Shown: positions 22,909 through 33,677, counted from the stretch's first letter. The stretch is 64,000 nucleotides of DNA from Cellulomonas avistercoris (GCF_014836445.1 NZ_JACSQV010000001.1:117469-181468); one strand, 5' to 3'. A program made the numbers and translations. Notes: generated by a model from the sequence alone, not told the origin.

Positions 22909-24975
22909 GTGGACTTCCTCTCGGCCTACTCCCACGGGTTCGCGCGGGTCGCCGCGTGCACCGTGCCCGTCACCGTCGCGGACCCGGCGCGCAACGCGGC
23001 AGCCGTGATCGCCGCCGCACGCACGTGCCACGACGACGGCGTCGCGGTCGCCGTGCTCCCCGAGCTGTGCCTGTCCGGCTACGCGATCGACGACCTCTTC
23101 CTGCAGGACACGCTGCTCGACGCCGTGCGGGCGGCGCTCGGCGAGGTCGTCGCCGCGTCGAGGGACCTCCGTCCCGTGCTGGTCGTCGGGGCGCCTCTCG
23201 CGCACGGCAACCGGGTGCTCAACACCGCGGTCGTCGTCCACCGCGGACGCGTGCTCGGGGTCGCGCCCAAGTCCTACGTGCCGACCTACCGCGAGTTCTA
23301 CGAGCGGCGCTGGTTCGGGCCCGGTGACGACGTGCGCGGCACGGTCACGGTCGCCGGCCAGGAGGCCCCGATCGGGCCCGACCTGCTCTTCGCCGCGACC
23401 GACGTCCCCGGCCTCGTCGTGCACGTCGAGGTCTGCGAGGACATGTGGGTCCCCGTCCCGCCGAGCGCGACCGCCGCGCTCGCCGGCGCGACGGTCCTCG
23501 TCAACCTGTCGTCCAGCCCCATCACGGTCGGGCGCGCCGAGGACCGCCGGCTGCTGGTGCGCTCGGCGTCCGCGCGGTGCCAGGCGGCCTACGTCTACGC
23601 GGCCGCGGGCGCGGGGGAGTCGACGACGGACCTGTCGTGGGACGGCCAGACGCTGCTGTACGAGCTCGGGGAGCTGCTCGCCGAGGGGGAGCGCTTCGTC
23701 GACGGCACCGTCGTGACGGTCGCGGACGTCGACCTGGACCGGGTGCGCCAGGAGCGGCTGCGCATGGGCACCTTCGACGACAACCGCCGCACCCTCGGCA
23801 TGGCGCCCGCCGGGGCGTCGCACCGGACGGTCCGGTTCACGGTCGACCCACCGACCGGCGACATCGGCCTGCGGCGCGCGGTCGACCGCTTCCCCTTCGT
23901 GCCCGACGACCCGCAGCGTCTCGCGCTCGACTGCTACGAGGCCTACAACATCCAGGTCAGCGGGCTCGAGCAGCGGCTGCGCGCGGTCGGCGACGCGAAG
24001 GTGGTCATCGGGGTGTCCGGTGGCCTGGACTCGACCCACGCGCTGATCGTCGCGGCGAACGCGATGGACCGTCTCGGCCGGCCGCGCAGCGACATCCTGG
24101 CCTTCACGATGCCGGGCTTCGCGACGTCCGACGTGACGCTCGGCAGCGCGCTCGCGCTGATGGAGTCCCTGGGCACGACGGCCGAGACGCTCGACATCCG
24201 GCCTGCGGCCCGGCAGATGCTCGCCGACCTCGGGCACCCCGCGGGTGCCGGCGAGGAGGTCTACGACGTCACCTTCGAGAACGTGCAGGCAGGCCTGCGG
24301 ACCGACTACCTGTTCCGTGCCGCCAACCAGCGCGGCGGGATCGTGCTGGGCACGGGCGACCTCTCCGAGCTCGCGCTCGGGTGGTGCACCTACGGCGTGG
24401 GCGACCAGATGTCGCACTACGCGGTCAACGCGGGCGTGCCCAAGACCCTCATCCAGCACCTCATCCGCTGGGTCGTCTCGCAGGACCACTTCGACGAGGC
24501 CACCAACGACGTGCTGCTGCGGGTCGTCGAGCAGGAGATCTCGCCGGAGCTGGTCCCGGCGCGCAAGGGTGAGCCGGTCCAGTCGACCGAGTCGACGATC
24601 GGTCCGTACGCGCTGCACGACTTCGCGCTCTTCCAGGTGCTGCGCCACGGCACGCGGCCGAGCAAGATCGCCTTCCTCGCGTGGCACGCGTGGCACGACG
24701 CGCAGGCGGGGGCGTGGCCGCCGGCGTGGCCCGACCACCGCCGTCCCGCGTACGACCTGCCCGCCGTCCGGCGCTGGCTCGAGGTGTTCCTGCGCCGGTT
24801 CTTCGCGAGCCAGTTCAAGCGCTCGGCGCTGCCCAACGGCCCCAAGGTCAGCGCCGGCGGGACGATGTCGCCCCGCGGGGACTGGCGCATGCCGTCCGAC
24901 GCCTCGGTGGCCGCGTGGCTGGCCGAACTCGAGGCGCACGTCCCGCACGACCTGCCGTTCCACGGGTCCGCCTGA
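22909..24975 (+). CDS. nadE: Glutamine-hydrolysing NAD+ synthase NadE
   Basis: The product has 688 residues. Residues 1-300 are a nitrilase-type glutaminase with the Glu-Lys-Cys triad visible as Glu52 ([16 protein letters not shown]), Lys121 ([18 protein letters not shown]) and Cys176 ([10 protein letters not shown]). Residues 340-688 are the ATP pyrophosphatase/NAD synthase domain with [12 protein letters not shown] at 368-379. It amidates nicotinic acid adenine dinucleotide with glutamine nitrogen. Size and layout match the mycobacterial glutamine-dependent enzyme. The GTG at 22909 gives the standard N-terminus. Confidence 0.95.
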   Translation: MDFLSAYSHGFARVAACTVPVTVADPARNAAAVIAAARTCHDDGVAVAVLPELCLSGYAIDDLFLQDTLLDAVRAALGEVVAASRDLRPVLVVGAPLAHGNRVLNTAVVVHRGRVLGVAPKSYVPTYREFYERRWFGPGDDVRGTVTVAGQEAPIGPDLLFAATDVPGLVVHVEVCEDMWVPVPPSATAALAGATVLVNLSSSPITVGRAEDRRLLVRSASARCQAAYVYAAAGAGESTTDLSWDGQTLLYELGELLAEGERFVDGTVVTVADVDLDRVRQERLRMGTFDDNRRTLGMAPAGASHRTVRFTVDPPTGDIGLRRAVDRFPFVPDDPQRLALDCYEAYNIQVSGLEQRLRAVGDAKVVIGVSGGLDSTHALIVAANAMDRLGRPRSDILAFTMPGFATSDVTLGSALALMESLGTTAETLDIRPAARQMLADLGHPAGAGEEVYDVTFENVQAGLRTDYLFRAANQRGGIVLGTGDLSELALGWCTYGVGDQMSHYAVNAGVPKTLIQHLIRWVVSQDHFDEATNDVLLRVVEQEISPELVPARKGEPVQSTESTIGPYALHDFALFQVLRHGTRPSKIAFLAWHAWHDAQAGAWPPAWPDHRRPAYDLPAVRRWLEVFLRRFFASQFKRSALPNGPKVSAGGTMSPRGDWRMPSDASVAAWLAELEAHVPHDLPFHGSA

Positions 24976-25017
24976 CCCGCGGCGCGTATCAGGTCCTGGC
25001 GCGGGCGTCGCGGTCGG

Positions 25018-25023
25018 TAGCAT
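25018..25023 (+). promoter_or_regulatory. -10 box upstream of thrS
   Basis: TAGCAT lies 74 bases before the GTG of thrS, giving a leader of about 67 bases with a GAGGAG ribosome binding site at 25082-25087. Confidence 0.4.
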
Positions 25024-25097
25024 CGACCACGTCCGTGTCGGCGACCGCCGACCCGCCGCGGGACGCGGCGCGGGCAGACCCGAGGAGCTGGCGCAGC

Positions 25098-27110
25098 GTG
25101 CCCGAGCAGATCACCCTGACCGTCGACGGCGTCGAGACCCCGGTCGCGCAGGGCACGACGGGCACCGAGCTGTTCGCCGACCGCCGCGACGTGGTCGTCG
25201 TGCGCGTCGACGGCGAGCTGAAGGACCTCGCGCTGCCGCTGCCCGACGGTGCGGTCGTCGAGGCCGTGACCATCGGCTCCCCGGACGGCCTGGCGGTGCT
25301 GCGGCACTCGGCCGCGCACGTCCTGGCGCAGGCCGTGCAGGAGGTCAACCCGAAGGCCCGGCTGGGCATCGGCCCGCCCATCACCGACGGCTTCTACTAC
25401 GACTTCGACGTCGAGACCCCGTTCACCCCCGAGGACCTCAAGGCGATCGAGAAGGTCATGGGCCGCATCGTCAAGGAGGGGCAGACCTTCCGGCGCTGGG
25501 ACGTCACCGAGGCGCAGGCGCGCGAGGAGCTCGCGGCCGAGCCGTACAAGCTCGAGCTCATCGGGCTCAAGGGCGACGCGGGCAGCACCGACGGTGCGTC
25601 GGTCGAGGTCGGCCTCGGCGGGCTGTCGATCTACCAGAACGTGCGGGGCGCGGGGCGCGAGTCCGAGGCCGTCGTGTGGCAGGACCTGTGCCGCGGCCCC
25701 CACCTGCCCAGCACCCGGCTCATCGGCAACGGCTTCCAGCTGACCCGCTCCGCGGCCGCCTACTGGCGCGGCTCGGAGAAGAACCCCCAGCTGCAGCGCG
25801 TCTACGGCACCGCGTGGCCCACGAAGGACGAGCTCAAGGCGTACCTCGAGCGGATCGCCGAGGCCGAGCGTCGCGACCACCGCAAGCTCGGCAACGAGCT
25901 GGACCTGTTCTCCTTCCCCGAGGAGATCGGCTCCGGCCTGGCGGTGTTCCACCCCAAGGGCGGCATCATCCGCATGGAGATGGAGGAGTACTCGCGGCGC
26001 CGGCACGTGCAGGCGGGGTACTCGTTCGTCAACACCCCGCACATCACCAAGGAGCAGCTCTTCCAGATCTCCGGGCACCTGGACTGGTACGCCGACGGCA
26101 TGTACCCGCCCATGCAGCTCGACGAGGAGCGCGACGCCGAGGGCCACGTGCGCCGGGCGGGGCAGAACTACTACCTCAAGCCCATGAACTGCCCGATGCA
26201 CAACCTGATCTTCGCCTCGCGCGGCCGCTCGTACCGTGAGCTGCCCCTGCGGCTGTTCGAGTTCGGCACCGTGTACCGCTACGAGAAGTCCGGCGTCGTG
26301 CACGGCATGACCCGGGCGCGCGGCTTCACCCAGGACGACGCGCACATCTACTGCACCCGCGAGCAGATGAAGGACGAGCTGACGAGCCTGCTCACCTTCG
26401 TCCTCGACCTGCTCAAGGACTACGGGCTGGACGACTTCTACCTCGAGCTCTCGACCCGCAACCCGGAGAAGTCCGTGGGCCCGGACGAGGTGTGGGAGGA
26501 GGCGACCGAGACCCTGCGGCAGGTCGCCGAGGCCTCCGGGCTGGACCTCGTCCCTGACCCGGGTGGCGCCGCGTTCTACGGCCCCAAGATCTCCGTGCAG
26601 GCCAAGGACGCCATCGGCCGCACGTGGCAGATGTCGACGATCCAGCTCGACTTCAACCTGCCCGAGCGGTTCGAGCTCGAGTACACGGCGCCCGACGGCA
26701 GCCGGCAGCGTCCCGTCATGATCCACCGCGCCCTCTTCGGGTCGATCGAGCGCTTCTTCGCCGTGCTCACCGAGCACTACGCCGGCGCGTTCCCGGCCTG
26801 GCTCGCACCCGTCCAGGTGCTCGCGGTTCCCGTGGCGGAGCCGTTCGAGCCGTACCTGGACGACGTGGTCGCGCGCCTGCGTGCCCAGGGGATCCGCGCC
26901 GAGGTCGACCGGTCCGACGACCGCTTCGGCAAGAAGATCCGCAACGCCTCGACACAGAAGATCCCGTTCGTGCTCATCGCGGGCGGCGAGGACGCCGAGG
27001 CCGGTGCGGTGTCGTTCCGCTACCGCGACGGCCGCCAGGACAACGGCGTGCCCGTCGACGAGGCGGTCGAGCGGATCGTGTCCGCCGTGCGCGACCGCGT
27101 CCAGGTCTGA
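25098..27110 (+). CDS. thrS: Threonyl-tRNA synthetase
   Basis: The product has 670 residues. The order is an N-terminal TGS domain ([18 protein letters not shown]), the editing domain with [14 protein letters not shown], the class II catalytic core and the anticodon-binding domain. The core has [16 protein letters not shown] with the zinc-site Cys, motif 2 around [15 protein letters not shown] and motif 3 [15 protein letters not shown]. It charges tRNA-Thr. It heads the thrS-HIT-pgsA-acyltransferase-pimA group; the HIT gene starts three bases after its stop. Confidence 0.97.
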   Translation: MPEQITLTVDGVETPVAQGTTGTELFADRRDVVVVRVDGELKDLALPLPDGAVVEAVTIGSPDGLAVLRHSAAHVLAQAVQEVNPKARLGIGPPITDGFYYDFDVETPFTPEDLKAIEKVMGRIVKEGQTFRRWDVTEAQAREELAAEPYKLELIGLKGDAGSTDGASVEVGLGGLSIYQNVRGAGRESEAVVWQDLCRGPHLPSTRLIGNGFQLTRSAAAYWRGSEKNPQLQRVYGTAWPTKDELKAYLERIAEAERRDHRKLGNELDLFSFPEEIGSGLAVFHPKGGIIRMEMEEYSRRRHVQAGYSFVNTPHITKEQLFQISGHLDWYADGMYPPMQLDEERDAEGHVRRAGQNYYLKPMNCPMHNLIFASRGRSYRELPLRLFEFGTVYRYEKSGVVHGMTRARGFTQDDAHIYCTREQMKDELTSLLTFVLDLLKDYGLDDFYLELSTRNPEKSVGPDEVWEEATETLRQVAEASGLDLVPDPGGAAFYGPKISVQAKDAIGRTWQMSTIQLDFNLPERFELEYTAPDGSRQRPVMIHRALFGSIERFFAVLTEHYAGAFPAWLAPVQVLAVPVAEPFEPYLDDVVARLRAQGIRAEVDRSDDRFGKKIRNASTQKIPFVLIAGGEDAEAGAVSFRYRDGRQDNGVPVDEAVERIVSAVRDRVQV

Positions 27111-27113
27111 GCC

Positions 27114-27686
27114 GTGGCCTCGTCCGACGACGTCGAGGTCGAGAACGCCGGGGCCTTCGCGGGCGAGCCGGACGGGCTCGACCGGCTGTGGACGCCGCAC
27201 CGCATGGTGTACATCGGCGGGCAGGACAAGCCGGCCGACGACGCGCCAGGCGACGGCTGCCCGTTCTGCCGCATCCCCGCGCTCCCGGACGAGCAGGGGC
27301 TGGTCGTGCACCGCGGCGAGGTCGCGTACGTCGTGATGAACCTCTACCCGTACAACTCGGGGCACCTGCTCGTCTGCCCGTACCGGCACGTCGCGGACTA
27401 CACCGAGCTCACCGAGGCCGAGGCGCAGGAGGTGTCCGCCCTCACGCGGACCGCGATGCGCGTCGTGCGCGGGGTGATGGCACCCGACGGGTTCAACCTG
27501 GGCATGAACCAGGGCCAGGTCGCCGGTGCGGGCATCCAGGCGCACCTGCACCAGCACGTCGTCCCGCGCTGGGGCGGCGACGCGAACTTCCTGCCGATCG
27601 TCGCGCGCACGCGCGCGCTGCCGGCCCTGCTGGGCGACACCCGGGCGGCCCTCGCGGACGCCTGGCCCGCCACGACGAAGGGATGA
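27114..27686 (+). CDS. HIT-domain Ap4A phosphorylase-like protein
   Basis: The product has 190 residues. It contains a CPFCRIP zinc-site-like pair near the start, a VVMNLYPYNSGHLLVCPYRH segment, and the histidine triad AHLHQHVVPRWGGD. The mycobacterial protein at this place (Rv2613c) is a diadenosine tetraphosphate phosphorylase, so that activity is the best guess. Its position between thrS and pgsA is conserved. It starts three bases after the thrS stop. Confidence 0.88.
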   Translation: MASSDDVEVENAGAFAGEPDGLDRLWTPHRMVYIGGQDKPADDAPGDGCPFCRIPALPDEQGLVVHRGEVAYVVMNLYPYNSGHLLVCPYRHVADYTELTEAEAQEVSALTRTAMRVVRGVMAPDGFNLGMNQGQVAGAGIQAHLHQHVVPRWGGDANFLPIVARTRALPALLGDTRAALADAWPATTKG

Positions 27687-27693
27687 CCGACCC

Positions 27694-28305
27694 GTGCTGA
27701 GCCGACTGCGCGGCGTGATGACGCGGCTGTGGACGCCGCTCGCCGACGCGCTCCTGCGGGCCGGCGTGACCCCGGACGCCGTGACGATCACGGGGACGCT
27801 CGCCGTGGTCGTCACCGCGCTGTGGGCGTTCCCCACGGGCCACCTGCTCCTCGGCGGGCTGCTCATCGCCGTCTTCACGCTCACCGACTCGATCGACGGC
27901 GTCATGGCACGGCGGTCGGGCCGCAGCGGGCCGTGGGGCGCCTTCCTCGACTCGACCCTCGACCGGTTCGGCGACGGCGCGATCTTCGCCGGGCTCGTGC
28001 TCTGGTACATCGGTGCGGGCGACTCGCGCCCCGACGCGGTGCTCGCGCTGGCGTGCCTCGTGCTCGGCTCGATCGTGCCCTACGCCCGCGCGCGCGCCGA
28101 GGGCCTCGGCATGACGGCGGCGGTCGGCATCGCGGAGCGGGCCGACCGGCTGTTCGCCGTCCTCGCCGCGACGGTCCTGGTCGGGGCCGGCGCGCCCGAC
28201 GTCGTCATGACGGTCGTGCTCGCGCTGCTGACGGTGGCGTCGGCGGTGACGGTCGTGCAGCGCATGGCGACCGTGCGGCGCCAGGTCCGGCAGGCGGCGC
28301 CGTGA
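27694..28305 (+). CDS. pgsA: Phosphatidylinositol phosphate synthase (CDP-alcohol phosphatidyltransferase)
   Basis: The product has 203 residues with about five or six membrane helices. The CDP-alcohol phosphotransferase signature D-x2-DG-x2-AR-x8-G-x3-D-x3-D is complete in DSIDGVMARRSGRSGPWGAF plus LDSTLD. It condenses CDP-diacylglycerol with inositol phosphate, the first step to phosphatidylinositol mannosides. The GTG at 27694 was chosen because an AAGGGA site precedes it; an ATG at 27718 is possible. The stop overlaps the acyltransferase start (GTGA). Confidence 0.9.
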   Translation: MLSRLRGVMTRLWTPLADALLRAGVTPDAVTITGTLAVVVTALWAFPTGHLLLGGLLIAVFTLTDSIDGVMARRSGRSGPWGAFLDSTLDRFGDGAIFAGLVLWYIGAGDSRPDAVLALACLVLGSIVPYARARAEGLGMTAAVGIAERADRLFAVLAATVLVGAGAPDVVMTVVLALLTVASAVTVVQRMATVRRQVRQAAP

Positions 28306-29357
28306 GCGTCGACGTCGCCCGCGCCTACCACCTCGCGTGGCGCGTCGGTCACCGGCTGCCGGGTGGTCTCGTGCGCGCGGCGACGGCCCTGGGTGCGGAT
28401 CTCGCCTGGTGGCGGCGTGGCTCGGGCGTGCGACGCCTCGAGGCGAACCTCGCGCGCGTGCGGCCCGAGCTCGACGCCCGCGCGCTGCGTCGCCTCTCGC
28501 GAGCCGGCATGCGCTCCTACATGCGCTACTTCGGCGAGGCGTTCACGCTGCGCGGCCTGAGCCCCGAGCAGCTCGCCGCGCGCGTGCGCGTCGAGGGCAT
28601 GGAGCACCTGCGCCCCGACCTCGACGCGGGCCGGCAGGTCGTCCTGGCGCTGGGCCACATGGGCAACTGGGACCTCGCGGGCGCGTGGGCGACGGCGCAC
28701 GTGGCACCCGTCACCACCGTCGCGGAGCGGCTCCGGCCCGAGGAGCTGTTCCAGGAGTTCCTGGCCTTCCGCGAGAGCATCGGCCTGCGGATCATCCCCT
28801 TGTCGGGCGCGGGTGACGTGTTCCGCCGGCTCGTGCGCGTCGCACGGACCGGCCCGGGACTGCTGCCTCTGCTCGCCGACCGCGACCTGACGGCCAAGGG
28901 GCTCGAGGTCGACCTCTTCGGCCACCGCGCACGGGTCGCGGCCGGTCCCGCAGCCCTCGCGGTCACGACGGGCGCCACCCTCGTGCCCGCCACCATCACC
29001 TACGAGCGGCTGCGCCGTGCGCGGCGACGCGCGGCCGGGGGGCCGTGGGGCATCGTCATCCGCTTCCACGCCCCCGTCGAGGCCGGTCCGGACGTGCCGC
29101 GCGCGCAGCGCGTCCAGGCGCTCACGCAGGCGTGGGTGGACGTGCTCGCCGAGCAGATCCACGCGCACCCGCAGGACTGGCACATGCTGCAGCGCGTGTT
29201 CGTCGCCGACCTCGACCCCGAGCGCGACGCCGCGCGGCGGTCGGCGGGTGCGCAGCCCGACGCCGCCTCCGACGAGGGCGACGGCGACGACGAGGCCACG
29301 GGTGACGGCGCCGGGACGTCCGGCGGCGACCCCCTCGACGTCGGGACCGCCTCGTGA
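28302..29357 (+). CDS. patA: Phosphatidylinositol mannoside acyltransferase
   Basis: The product has 351 residues of the lauroyl/LPLAT acyltransferase family. The catalytic motif is LALGHMGNWDLAGAWA (HxxxxD) near residue 117. Later segments include LPLLADRDLTAKGLEVDLFG and the conserved HPQDWHMLQRVF. It should acylate a mannose of phosphatidylinositol mannosides on the inner membrane face. The last 45 residues are an acidic, low-complexity tail (DEGDGDDEATGDGAG) that is not part of the fold. It overlaps both neighbours by GTGA. Confidence 0.9.
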   Translation: MSVDVARAYHLAWRVGHRLPGGLVRAATALGADLAWWRRGSGVRRLEANLARVRPELDARALRRLSRAGMRSYMRYFGEAFTLRGLSPEQLAARVRVEGMEHLRPDLDAGRQVVLALGHMGNWDLAGAWATAHVAPVTTVAERLRPEELFQEFLAFRESIGLRIIPLSGAGDVFRRLVRVARTGPGLLPLLADRDLTAKGLEVDLFGHRARVAAGPAALAVTTGATLVPATITYERLRRARRRAAGGPWGIVIRFHAPVEAGPDVPRAQRVQALTQAWVDVLAEQIHAHPQDWHMLQRVFVADLDPERDAARRSAGAQPDAASDEGDGDDEATGDGAGTSGGDPLDVGTAS

Positions 29358-30559
29358 TCGCGGGACGCCCGCTGCGGGTGGGGATCGTGTGCCCGTACTC
29401 CTTCGACGTGCCCGGCGGCGTGCAGTTCCACGTCCGGGACCTCGCGGAGGCGCTCATCGCCCGCGGTCACGAGGTCTCGGTGCTCGCGCCGGCCTCGGAC
29501 GACACGCCCGTGCCGCCCTACCTCGTCGCCGCGGGCCGTGCGGTGCCCGTGCACTACAACGGGTCGGTCGCGCGCATGACGTTCGGGCCGGTCACGGCAG
29601 GCCGTGTGCGGCGCTGGCTGGCGGCGGGGGAGTTCGACGTGCTGCACCTGCACGAGCCGGTCACCCCGAGTCTGGGCATGCTGGCGCTGTGGATCGCGGA
29701 CGGCCCGGTCGTCGCGACGTTCCACACCTCCCTCGTCCGGTCGCGCCCGCTGCAGATGGCCTACCCGCTCGTGCGGCAGTCGCTCGAGAAGATCTCGCTG
29801 CGCATCGCGGTGTCCGAGGACGCGCGGCGCACGCTGGTCGAGCACCTCGGCGGGGACGCGGTCGTCATCCCCAACGGCGTGTGGGTCGACACGTTCGCCG
29901 CCGCGGGTACCGACCCGCGCTGGACCGGCACGCCGCAGGCGCCGACCGTCGCCTTCCTCGGCCGGCTCGACGAGCCGCGCAAGGGCCTGGCGGTCCTGCT
30001 GCGCGCCGTCCCGGGCGTGCTCGACGCCTACCCCGGTGCACGGTTCCTCGTGGCCGGCAGCGGCGAGACCGGCCAGGAGCAGGCGCGCGAGGTGCTGGGC
30101 GAGCGGGCGTCCGCCGTGGAGTTCCTCGGCGGTGTCAGCGAGCAGGACAAGGCGCGCCTGCTGGCGTCGGCGGACGTGTACTGCGCCCCGCAGACCGGTG
30201 GCGAGAGCTTCGGCATCGTCCTCGTCGAGGCGATGAGCGCCGGCACGACGGTCGTGGCGAGCGACCTGGGCGCCTTCGCGCGGGTCCTCGACGACGGAGA
30301 GGCGGGCGTGCTGTTCCGCACGGGCGACTCCGCCGACCTCGCGGCGACGCTCGTGCGGGTGCTGGGTGACCCCGCGTTGCGCACCCGCGTGAGCGAGCAC
30401 GCGTCGCGCGTCGTGCGGCGCTACGACTGGTCGGCCGTCACCGACCAGGTGCTCGCGGTGTACGAGATGGCCGTCGACGGGGCGAACGCACCCGTCGGGG
30501 AGGACCCGTCGTCGCTGCGCGGGGCCCGCCTGATCGAGCTGCGGCGGGGTCGCTCGTGA
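29354..30559 (+). CDS. pimA: Phosphatidylinositol alpha-mannosyltransferase PimA
   Basis: The product has 401 residues with a GT-B fold of family GT4. The N-terminal substrate loop is YSFDVPGGVQFHVRDLAEAL. The donor-site EX7E motif is in GGESFGIVLVEAMSAGT, with LGRLDEPRKGLAVLL before it. It transfers the first mannose from GDP-mannose to phosphatidylinositol. The gene order pgsA-patA-pimA with overlapping stops and starts supports the assignment over other GT4 enzymes. Confidence 0.92.
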   Translation: MIAGRPLRVGIVCPYSFDVPGGVQFHVRDLAEALIARGHEVSVLAPASDDTPVPPYLVAAGRAVPVHYNGSVARMTFGPVTAGRVRRWLAAGEFDVLHLHEPVTPSLGMLALWIADGPVVATFHTSLVRSRPLQMAYPLVRQSLEKISLRIAVSEDARRTLVEHLGGDAVVIPNGVWVDTFAAAGTDPRWTGTPQAPTVAFLGRLDEPRKGLAVLLRAVPGVLDAYPGARFLVAGSGETGQEQAREVLGERASAVEFLGGVSEQDKARLLASADVYCAPQTGGESFGIVLVEAMSAGTTVVASDLGAFARVLDDGEAGVLFRTGDSADLAATLVRVLGDPALRTRVSEHASRVVRRYDWSAVTDQVLAVYEMAVDGANAPVGEDPSSLRGARLIELRRGRS

Positions 30560-31230
30560 CCGCCGGGTCGGACGTCACGGTCGTCCTGGTGGTCGTCGCC
30601 GTCGTGCTGCTGCTCGCCTGGCTCGTGTGGGTGCGGGCGAGCCGCCTCGACCGGCTGCACCGCAAGGTCGGCGCGTCGCGGGCGGTCGTCGACGCCCAGC
30701 TCGTGCGCCGGGCGTCCGTCGCGGCCGAGCTGGCGACGAGCGGTCTGCTCGACCCGGCGAGCTCCCTCGTGATCGGCGAGGCGGTGTGGGGGTCCTTGAC
30801 GGCCGGGGGCGCGGGCGACGTGCCGCCCGGTCTGCTGCCCGTCGACCTGCGGGAGCCGCTCGCCGCCGGCGCGGTCACGGGCGCCGTGGACCGGGCGCAG
30901 GTCGAGAGTGACCTCACGGCGGCGCTGCGGGAGGTCCTCGACGACGCCGACGAGGTGGCCGCGCTGGCGGACGACCCCGAGGGCGGCCGGCTGCTCGACG
31001 CGCTCGCGGCCGCCTGGTACCGCGTGCAGCTCGCGCGGCGGTTCCACAACGAGGCCGTGGCGCAGACCCAGCGCGTGCGTCGCGGCGGGATCGTCCGGCT
31101 GCTGCGCCTCGCGGGCCACGCGCCCGAGCCGCAGACCCTCGAGCTCGACGACGCCTGGCCCCAGGGCCTGCCGCGTCCGGGGGAGGGGACGCGCGCCACG
31201 CGGCCGGGGGCCACGGAGACGGGCGCCTGA
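30556..31230 (+). CDS. Membrane-anchored protein of unknown function downstream of pimA
   Basis: The product has 224 residues. Residues 7-27 form one membrane helix (VTVVLVVVAVVLLLAWLVWV) followed by a short basic stretch and a mostly helical cytoplasmic domain. Segments such as LDRLHRKVGASRAVVDAQL and ARRFHNEAVAQTQRVRRG recall LemA-like helical proteins, but this is weak. The GTG overlaps the pimA stop, so it is part of that operon. I recall the mycobacterial gene at this position being described as a membrane protein with a Nudix domain; here the Nudix gene is separate and lies after pdxS. Confidence 0.75.
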   Translation: MTAGSDVTVVLVVVAVVLLLAWLVWVRASRLDRLHRKVGASRAVVDAQLVRRASVAAELATSGLLDPASSLVIGEAVWGSLTAGGAGDVPPGLLPVDLREPLAAGAVTGAVDRAQVESDLTAALREVLDDADEVAALADDPEGGRLLDALAAAWYRVQLARRFHNEAVAQTQRVRRGGIVRLLRLAGHAPEPQTLELDDAWPQGLPRPGEGTRATRPGATETGA

Positions 31231-31282
31231 CCTCCCGTGTCCGGGTGGCGGGCGGGCACCCCGGCACCGTGCGGCGACGACC

Positions 31283-31288
31283 TAGGAT
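31283..31288 (+). promoter_or_regulatory. -10 box upstream of pdxS
   Basis: TAGGAT lies about 104 bases before the GTG of pdxS in the 162-bp gap after the pim operon. AGAGG at 31382-31386 is the likely ribosome binding site. Confidence 0.45.
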
Positions 31289-31392
31289 GACGACGCACCG
31301 ACCACGGCCGCCCGCGCCACCGGTCCTGCCCGGACCCCGGGGGGACCACGCGGACGCCGGGCGTCCCGAACCACCGATCGAAGAGGTCTGAC

Positions 31393-32307
31393 GTGACCGA
31401 GAACCCCCAGCCCGTCGCCCCCGCCGGTGAGGTCGGGACCGCGCGCGTCAAGCGCGGCATGGCCGAGATGCTCAAGGGCGGCGTCATCATGGACGTCGTC
31501 ACGCCCGAGCAGGCGAAGATCGCCGAGGACGCCGGCGCGGTCGCCGTCATGGCGCTCGAGCGGGTGCCCGCCGACATCCGTGCGCAGGGCGGCGTCGCGC
31601 GCATGAGCGACCCCGACCTGATCGACGGCATCATCTCGACGGTGTCGATCCCCGTCATGGCGAAGGCGCGCATCGGCCACTTCGTCGAGGCGCAGGTGCT
31701 GCAGTCCCTGGGCGTCGACTACGTCGACGAGTCCGAGGTGCTCACGCCCGCCGACTTCGCGCACCACATCGACAAGTGGGCGTTCAACGTCCCGTTCGTC
31801 TGCGGTGCGACCAACCTGGGCGAGGCGCTGCGTCGCATCACCGAGGGCGCCGCGATGATCCGCTCGAAGGGCGAGGCGGGCACGGGCGACGTGTCGAACG
31901 CGACGACCCACATGCGGACCCTGCGCGACCAGATCCGGCGCCTGACCTCGCTGCCCGAGGACGAGCTGTACCTCGCCGCGAAGGAGCTGCAGGCACCGTA
32001 CGAGCTGGTCAAGGAGGTCGCGACGGCCGGCAAGCTGCCCGTCGTGCTCTTCACCGCCGGTGGCATCGCGACCCCCGCGGACGCGGCGATGATGATGCAG
32101 CTGGGCGCCGAGGGCGTGTTCGTCGGCTCCGGCATCTTCAAGGCCGGCAACCCGGCCGAGCGGGCGGCCGCGATCGTCAAGGCGACCACGTTCTACGACG
32201 ACCCGGACGTCATCGCCAAGGTCTCGCGCGGGCTGGGCGAGGCCATGGTGGGCATCAACGTCGACGACGTCCCGGTGCCGCACCGCCTCGCCGAGCGGGG
32301 CTGGTGA
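31393..32307 (+). CDS. pdxS: Pyridoxal 5'-phosphate synthase lyase subunit PdxS
   Basis: The product has 304 residues, a TIM barrel very well conserved by eye: [39 protein letters not shown], the catalytic lysine in [18 protein letters not shown], and the second lysine region [20 protein letters not shown]. It makes PLP from ribose 5-phosphate, glyceraldehyde 3-phosphate and ammonia supplied by PdxT. pdxT follows, but a Nudix gene overlaps the pdxS stop and separates the two. Confidence 0.97.
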   Translation: MTENPQPVAPAGEVGTARVKRGMAEMLKGGVIMDVVTPEQAKIAEDAGAVAVMALERVPADIRAQGGVARMSDPDLIDGIISTVSIPVMAKARIGHFVEAQVLQSLGVDYVDESEVLTPADFAHHIDKWAFNVPFVCGATNLGEALRRITEGAAMIRSKGEAGTGDVSNATTHMRTLRDQIRRLTSLPEDELYLAAKELQAPYELVKEVATAGKLPVVLFTAGGIATPADAAMMMQLGAEGVFVGSGIFKAGNPAERAAAIVKATTFYDDPDVIAKVSRGLGEAMVGINVDDVPVPHRLAERGW

Positions 32308-32924
32308 CCACGCCCGACCCGCAGAACCCCGGGGTCGTCCCCCTCGTGCCCCCCGGCGCCGCCCGGGGCCGCCCCGCCCCCGGGCACGGCCCCGCCGCCG
32401 TCCTCGACGGGGGCTGGGTGCCGGGGCGTGACGGCGTCCTGTCGCGCAGCGCCGCTCGCGTGATCCTGCTCGACGAGGCGGACCGCGTGCTGCTCGTGCG
32501 CGGCCACGACGTGGACGCCCCGGACCGCTCGTGGTGGTTCACGGTCGGCGGCGGCATCGACCCCGGCGAGGACGCGCGGTCCGCAGCGGTGCGCGAGGTG
32601 CACGAGGAGACGGGGATCGTGCTGACGGCCGACGAGCTCGTGGGCCCGGTGTACACGCGCTCGGCGCTGTTCGACTTCGCGGCCCGCACCTGCCGCCAGC
32701 ACGAGGACCTGTTCGTCGCCCGGGTGCGCAGCACGGACGTCGCGCTCAGCCGGGACGGCTGGACGGACGTCGAGCGGGACGTCATCGACGAGCTCCGGTG
32801 GTGGGGGCTCGACGAGCTCGCGCGCGTCGAGATCGAGGTCTTCCCCGCGGGCCTGGCCCAGCTCGTCCGCGACGTGCTCGTCTGGGACGGCACCACCCGG
32901 CACCTCGGGCTCGTCCGGGAGTGA
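32304..32924 (+). CDS. Nudix hydrolase between pdxS and pdxT
   Basis: The product has 206 residues. The Nudix box is complete: [18 protein letters not shown] continuing into HEETGIVL. A proline/glycine-rich N-terminal 35 residues precede the domain. The family hydrolyses nucleoside diphosphates linked to another group; the substrate cannot be told. The GTG overlaps the pdxS stop (GTGA), so it should be cotranslated with pdxS. Confidence 0.87.
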   Translation: MTTPDPQNPGVVPLVPPGAARGRPAPGHGPAAVLDGGWVPGRDGVLSRSAARVILLDEADRVLLVRGHDVDAPDRSWWFTVGGGIDPGEDARSAAVREVHEETGIVLTADELVGPVYTRSALFDFAARTCRQHEDLFVARVRSTDVALSRDGWTDVERDVIDELRWWGLDELARVEIEVFPAGLAQLVRDVLVWDGTTRHLGLVRE

Positions 32925-32962
32925 GCCGCGCAGGGACGCACGCCGACGTGCCACGACCCACC

Positions 32963-32968
32963 TAGGAT
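32963..32968 (+). promoter_or_regulatory. -10 box of pdxT (leaderless)
   Basis: TAGGAT ends eight bases before the GTG start of pdxT, which suggests a separate leaderless transcript for pdxT. Confidence 0.5.
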
Positions 32969-32976
32969 CGTCGACC

Positions 32977-33588
32977 GTGAGCCCCACCATCGGTGTCCTG
33001 GCGCTGCAGGGCGACGTCCGCGAGCACGTGGCCGTGCTGACCTCGCTCGGTGTCGACGCGGTCGGCGTGCGACGCCCCGCCGAGCTGGACGCCGTCGACG
33101 CGCTCGTCCTGCCCGGCGGGGAGTCGACGACCATCGACAAGCTGCTGCGCGCCTTCGACCTGGACGGACCGGTGCGCGACCGGCTGCGCTCCGGCATGCC
33201 CGCCTACGGGTCGTGCGCGGGGATGATCCTGCTGGCGGACCGGATCATCGGCGGCATCGAGGGGCAGCAGACCCTCGGGGGCGTCGACATCACCGTGCGC
33301 CGCAACGCCTTCGGCCGGCAGGTGGACTCGTTCGAGACCGACCTGGTCGTGGACGGGATCGCCGACAGCGGCCAGGACCCCCTGCACGCGGTCTTCATCC
33401 GGGCCCCGTGGGTCGAGGAGGTCGGCCCCGCCGCCACGGTGGTCGGCCGCGTCGCGGACGGGCCCGCCGCCGGTAGGATCGTCGCGGTGCGCCAGGGCCC
33501 GCTGCTCGTGACCTCGTTCCATCCCGAGGTGACCGGGGACCCGCGGGTGCACCGACTGTTCGTGCAGATCGTCCGCGACAGCCTGTGA
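32977..33588 (+). CDS. pdxT: Pyridoxal 5'-phosphate synthase glutaminase subunit PdxT
   Basis: The product has 203 residues. It is a class I glutaminase with the triad visible as Cys80 ([10 protein letters not shown]), His182 and Glu184 ([10 protein letters not shown]), and the PdxT signature [14 protein letters not shown] near residue 45. It releases ammonia from glutamine for PdxS. The start was chosen from the -10 box eight bases upstream and the usual [14 protein letters not shown]-terminus. Confidence 0.95.
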   Translation: MSPTIGVLALQGDVREHVAVLTSLGVDAVGVRRPAELDAVDALVLPGGESTTIDKLLRAFDLDGPVRDRLRSGMPAYGSCAGMILLADRIIGGIEGQQTLGGVDITVRRNAFGRQVDSFETDLVVDGIADSGQDPLHAVFIRAPWVEEVGPAATVVGRVADGPAAGRIVAVRQGPLLVTSFHPEVTGDPRVHRLFVQIVRDSL

Positions 33589-33677
33589 CGTCGCGGGGTC
33601 CCCGGCCCGTCCCCAGCAGGACGGCGGCGTGGGGGAGCGACGCGGGCGCACCAGCGGAGACGAAGGGGTAACGAGCC

